NCBI RefSeq assembly: GCF_017874615.1 | Contig: NZ_JAGIKV010000024.1 | Coordinates: 42,818-106,817 of the forward strand | DNA length: 64,000 nucleotides | Reading direction: 5' to 3' | Origin: Paenibacillus xylanexedens | GTDB lineage: Bacteria; Bacillota; Bacilli; Paenibacillales; Paenibacillaceae | Shown here: in pieces, positions 60,971-64,000 of the stretch | Numbering within the stretch: the stretch's first letter is position 1 | Layout: the number at the start of each line of letters is the position of its first letter | Notes under the pieces: generated by a model | Databases searched by the model: none | What the model saw: only the letters and a program-made list of their open reading frames with translations | What the model was told of the DNA's origin: nothing | Program-made: the position numbers and the translations under genes

Positions 60971-62389
60971 ATGAGTAAACAACAGATTGGTGTTATTGGA
61001 TTGGCAGTAATGGGTAAAAACCTGGCTTTGAATATTGAAAGCAAAGGTTTCTCGGTAGCGGTATTTAACCGTTCCCCGGAGAAAACGAACGATCTTCTGA
61101 AAGAAGCAGAAGGTAAAAACCTGACAGGTGCGTTCACCATTGAAGAATTCGTGGAATCCCTGGAGTCTCCGCGTAAAATTCTGATCATGGTGCAAGCAGG
61201 TAAAGCAACAGATGCAACGATCGAGCAACTGCTTCCTCATCTGGATCAAGGCGACATTATTATCGATGGAGGTAATGCTTACTTCCCTGACACACAACGT
61301 CGCAGCAAAGATCTGGAAGAAAAAGGTTTCCGCTTCATCGGCGCAGGTGTATCCGGTGGTGAAGAAGGTGCACTGAAAGGCCCAGCAATCATGCCAGGCG
61401 GTCAGGAAAGTGCATATCAATTGGTAGAACCGATCCTGACAGCGATCTCCGCTAAAGTTGGCGATGACGCTTGCAGCACATATATTGGACCAGACGGTGC
61501 CGGACACTATGTGAAAATGGTGCATAACGGTATCGAGTACGGAGATATGCAGTTGATTGGTGAAGCTTATCACTTGCTCAAATCCGTATTGAACGTTTCC
61601 GTTGAAGAGTTGCATGAGATCTTCACTGAGTGGAATCAAGGGGAGCTGGACAGCTACCTGATCGAAATCACGGCAGATATCTTCTCCAAATACGATCCAG
61701 AAACAGGCAAACCAATGGTTGACGTTATTCTGGACGCGGCTGGACAAAAAGGAACAGGTAAATGGACAAGCCAAAGTGCGCTGGATCTCGGCGTTCCATT
61801 GTCCATGATTACGGAATCCGTATTCTCCCGTTTCCTGTCTGCCATGAAGGACGAGCGTGTAGCAGCTAGCAAAATCCTGAATGGACCAGCGACTGAAGCG
61901 TTCTCCGGCGACAAAAAAGCGTTCATCGAGAACGTGCGTAAAGCATTGTTTGCAAGTAAAATCGTATCCTATGCACAAGGATTTGCACAAATGCGTGCAG
62001 CTTCCGATGAATACGGCTGGGATCTGAAATACGGTAACATTGCCATGATCTTCCGTGGTGGTTGCATCATCCGTTCGCAGTTCTTGCAAAACATTAAAGA
62101 AGCATATGACAAAGATGCAGAACTCAAAAACCTGCTCTTGGATCCTTACTTCCAAAACATCGTTGAATCTTATCAAGGTGCATGGCGTGAAGTTATAGCG
62201 GCTGCTGTAAAACAAGGTATTCCAGTACCTGGATTCTCCAGCGCACTGTCTTACTACGACAGCTACCGCACAGAGCGTTTGCCAGCAAACTTGCTGCAAG
62301 CTCAACGTGACTACTTCGGTGCTCACACATTCAAACGTGTGGACAAAGAAGGTTCATTCCACTTCCAGTGGATGGACACTAACGAGTAA
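60971..62389 (+). CDS. gnd: 6-phosphogluconate dehydrogenase, decarboxylating
   Basis: 472 residues; converts 6-phosphogluconate to ribulose 5-phosphate with NADP+. GLAVMGKNLALNIESKGF (about 9-26) is the NADP loop, GAGVSGGEEGALKGP (about 126-140) and GPDGAGHYVKMVHNGIEY (about 176-193, with Lys183/His186-type active-site residues) are diagnostic, and FRTERL-type RTERLPANLLQAQRDYFGAHTF closes the C-terminus. The start is the ATG after GGGAGGAC; an extension of 7 codons has no support. Strong codon bias. Last gene of zwf-tal-gnd. Confidence 0.97.
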   Translation: MSKQQIGVIGLAVMGKNLALNIESKGFSVAVFNRSPEKTNDLLKEAEGKNLTGAFTIEEFVESLESPRKILIMVQAGKATDATIEQLLPHLDQGDIIIDGGNAYFPDTQRRSKDLEEKGFRFIGAGVSGGEEGALKGPAIMPGGQESAYQLVEPILTAISAKVGDDACSTYIGPDGAGHYVKMVHNGIEYGDMQLIGEAYHLLKSVLNVSVEELHEIFTEWNQGELDSYLIEITADIFSKYDPETGKPMVDVILDAAGQKGTGKWTSQSALDLGVPLSMITESVFSRFLSAMKDERVAASKILNGPATEAFSGDKKAFIENVRKALFASKIVSYAQGFAQMRAASDEYGWDLKYGNIAMIFRGGCIIRSQFLQNIKEAYDKDAELKNLLLDPYFQNIVESYQGAWREVIAAAVKQGIPVPGFSSALSYYDSYRTERLPANLLQAQRDYFGAHTFKRVDKEGSFHFQWMDTNE

Positions 62390-62405
62390 TTTTAATTCCG
62401 AAAAT

Positions 62406-62468
62406 AAAGCATTCCTGCAGTGGTCCTTGAATTTAACTATTCAGGGCGGCAACGGGAATGCTTTTTCT
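62406..62468 (+). terminator. terminator of zwf-tal-gnd
   Basis: AAAGCATTCC / GGGAATGCTTTTT outer stem enclosing an inner CCTTGAA / TTCAGGG hairpin. Confidence 0.85.
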
Positions 62469-62635
62469 CGTTAATGGTTCGAATTTGAATATCATCAAAT
62501 TGTAATACAATGTACGAATCTGAGTTTGGCAAACAGATGATCTGACCCTTCAACTACGTTATACTTGTTCAGACGGACCTATATCCGTAATGAAAATTCA
62601 GAATACAACTTATTGACGTGGAGGTTAGACCGGGC

Positions 62636-63736
62636 ATGTTTGTATTAGCAGGTATATTGTTTTTGGTCGTATACGGTTTATTAGTGTTCTACATAGGTTG
62701 GAGCGGTTGGAGTTGGATGAAACCAGTTGTGTCCGCCAGATTTCGATGGTTTTATATTATAGCGCTTGTATTCCTTGCCGTTTCCTTCATTTTGGCACGG
62801 GTATTTGGAAGCATTTCGTTCCTCGGTATCATCGGTTCTTACTGGCTGGCAATCTTCTCGTTGTTATTGTTGATCCTGCCCGTCGTCCACCTCACGATGT
62901 GGTTGCTGAGATTAACCCGTATTCCAAGACATCACACACAGAAATGGGCGGGAGTTGTTACGCTGGTGCTGTTAGTGTCCACATTGGGTTACGGAATTTT
63001 CAACGCTTACAGCCCGGTAGTCAGAACATATAATATCCAGATTGATAAAAAAGTAGAAGGTGTAGACAAGCTCAACATTGTCATGGCTGCCGATATGCAC
63101 TTTGGACTTCTGTCTGGCCCTGCACATGCCAAACGCATGGTGGAGGAAATTAATGCACTGAAGCCGGATTTGGTGCTGTATCCTGGAGATATTATTGATG
63201 ACAATCTGGATATGTACCTCAATAGCGGAATTGCCGACATTATCAGTGAAATTCAGGCCCCATACGGCGTCTATGCTTCACTGGGGAATCACGATAAGTT
63301 CGATGGTCCGATTGAAGATCTGATTGCTGCGCTGGAGAAGAGCAACATGCAAGTTCTGTACGATGACAAGATTGTTCTGGATGACAAGATCACCCTCATT
63401 GGACGGAAAGACCGAACAGAGAAGGATCGTGCAGAAGTAGCTACTTTAATGCAAGGTCCTGACTTGAGCCAACCTGTACTTATGATGGATCACCAGCCGT
63501 ATGATCTGGATATTGCGGAGCAGAACAATGTAGATCTGGTCGTATCTGGTCACACCCACCGTGGACAGATTGCCCCGGCTCAGTTCATTACACAAGCGAT
63601 CTACGAGAATGATTGGGGTTATCTGCAAAAGGGCTCTATGCACTCCATCGTAACCTCAGGATTTGGATTCTGGGGACCTCCGATTCGCACAAGCAGTCGT
63701 TCGGAGATTGTACAGATTAATGTGACGTTCCAGTAA
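62636..63736 (+). CDS. membrane-bound metallophosphoesterase
   Basis: 366 residues. Four membrane helices in the first 125 residues, then a calcineurin-like phosphoesterase domain (about 148-366) facing the outside or inside, with the five metal motifs: ADMHFG, GDIIDD, GNHDKF, MMDHQP and GHTHRGQ. These residues bind two metal ions. B. subtilis YkuE/YkoQ-type proteins are comparable; some act on lipid-linked substrates. GGAGG lies 11 bases before the ATG; a GTG start at 62618 would place that site inside the gene. Monocistronic. Confidence 0.92.
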   Translation: MFVLAGILFLVVYGLLVFYIGWSGWSWMKPVVSARFRWFYIIALVFLAVSFILARVFGSISFLGIIGSYWLAIFSLLLLILPVVHLTMWLLRLTRIPRHHTQKWAGVVTLVLLVSTLGYGIFNAYSPVVRTYNIQIDKKVEGVDKLNIVMAADMHFGLLSGPAHAKRMVEEINALKPDLVLYPGDIIDDNLDMYLNSGIADIISEIQAPYGVYASLGNHDKFDGPIEDLIAALEKSNMQVLYDDKIVLDDKITLIGRKDRTEKDRAEVATLMQGPDLSQPVLMMDHQPYDLDIAEQNNVDLVVSGHTHRGQIAPAQFITQAIYENDWGYLQKGSMHSIVTSGFGFWGPPIRTSSRSEIVQINVTFQ

Positions 63737-63802
63737 TGATGAAAGGCCCTTCGAGAGGAGGGCTACCTTAAAAGCACGTCAAGCGTAGATTGATGATACC
63801 GG

Positions 63803-63852
63803 CTCCGCTTTTATGATGACAAGATTAAATCTACTGTCGTCATAAAGCGGAG
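63803..63852. terminator. strong hairpin near the right edge
   Basis: CTCCGCTTTTATGATGACA and TGTCGTCATAAAGCGGAG form an 18-bp stem with a 13-base loop. The T run after it is short (TATTTCTT). It could stop the metallophosphoesterase transcript or a convergent one beyond the window. 63853-64000 shows no gene. Confidence 0.6.
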
Positions 63853-64000
63853 TATTTCTTATGCAATTTTAAATCGGCGCTTCAAGCCGCCTGTTTTTTA
63901 TTATGTAACTGTACTTGCCAATAATCTCTTCAAATATTTGTAAGTTAAAAAACCTGACAGTATCCTTATGCGACTCTGAGCCGCGTTTTAATTTGGTCTA

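Noticed and set aside
60098..62326. 742-residue open frame on the minus strand across zwf, tal and gnd
   Set aside because: It lies antisense to three clearly recognised genes, has no ribosome site or family motif, and is an artefact of the strong codon bias of tal and gnd.

Overview
The window reads as a chromosomal segment of a low-to-moderate GC, spore-forming Firmicute, most likely Paenibacillus. Support for this: an SLH-anchored multidomain GH53 galactanase with FIVAR repeats, Bce-type antibiotic-peptide resistance genes, CotF-like and Gly/Tyr/Pro-rich spore coat proteins, a YdjI-like SPFH/zinc-ribbon protein, strong GGAGG ribosome sites with frequent TTG and GTG starts, and Fur boxes of the Bacillus 7-1-7 type. 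The genus is inferred from protein style, not from a marker gene. No rRNA, tRNA, CRISPR array, intact insertion sequence or phage module was seen.

Layout. 0-1.7 kb: two RNA-modification genes (RluA-type pseudouridine synthase, RlmI-like methyltransferase). 1.7-5.6 kb: an iron-responsive block in which a Fur box sits exactly in the spacer of the flavodoxin promoter, followed by an unknown protein and a nitroreductase; a second perfect Fur box precedes an HpaB-type flavin monooxygenase. A 50-residue DUF1540 gene missed by length filters lies at 5443-5595. 5.9-9.9 kb: solitary AAA+ ATPase, a two-component system, and a YceI-like membrane-anchored protein. 10.1-14.5 kb: a 1458-residue cell-surface galactanase. 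14.6-21.5 kb: an SPFH protein plus NAD-kinase-like protein under an operator-flanked promoter, then a complete BceRS-BceAB module. 21.6-24.6 kb: cupin, two Crp/Fnr regulators, and a ZIP-family transporter lacking the usual histidines. 24.9-31.4 kb: a compact run of mostly uncharacterised proteins (zinc ribbon, membrane protein, SUKH/SMI1 proteins, beta-propeller, leucine-rich repeats) with one spore-coat-like gene in the opposite direction.

31.6-38 kb: cupin with Asn/Pro/Gln repeats, a roughly 230-bp repeat with terminal inverted repeats, a Rieske oxygenase, an AhpD-like protein with its ECF41 sigma factor and a matching ECF41 promoter, a secreted protein and a CotF-like coat protein. 38-41.7 kb: hypothetical genes and two convergent serine hydrolases, one frameshifted. 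41.8-47.7 kb: an AT-richer accessory stretch with a YdjI-like membrane/zinc-ribbon operon and a secreted glycoamylase-like hydrolase flanked by gene debris. 47.7-53 kb: LRR-like protein, MmyB-type regulator with aldo/keto reductase, second cupin, unknown protein. 53.5-57.6 kb: an MCP-CheW-CheA operon without CheY, CheB or CheR. 57.7-62.4 kb: a LysR regulator divergent from the pentose-phosphate operon zwf-tal-gnd. 62.6-63.7 kb: a membrane metallophosphoesterase.

The most interesting uncharacterised units are the SPFH/NAD-kinase-like pair, the seven-gene operon at 24968-29880, the YdjI-like operon at 42493-45445, and the debris-flanked hydrolase with paired LacI-type operators. No homology search was run; family names rest on motifs read in the translations.
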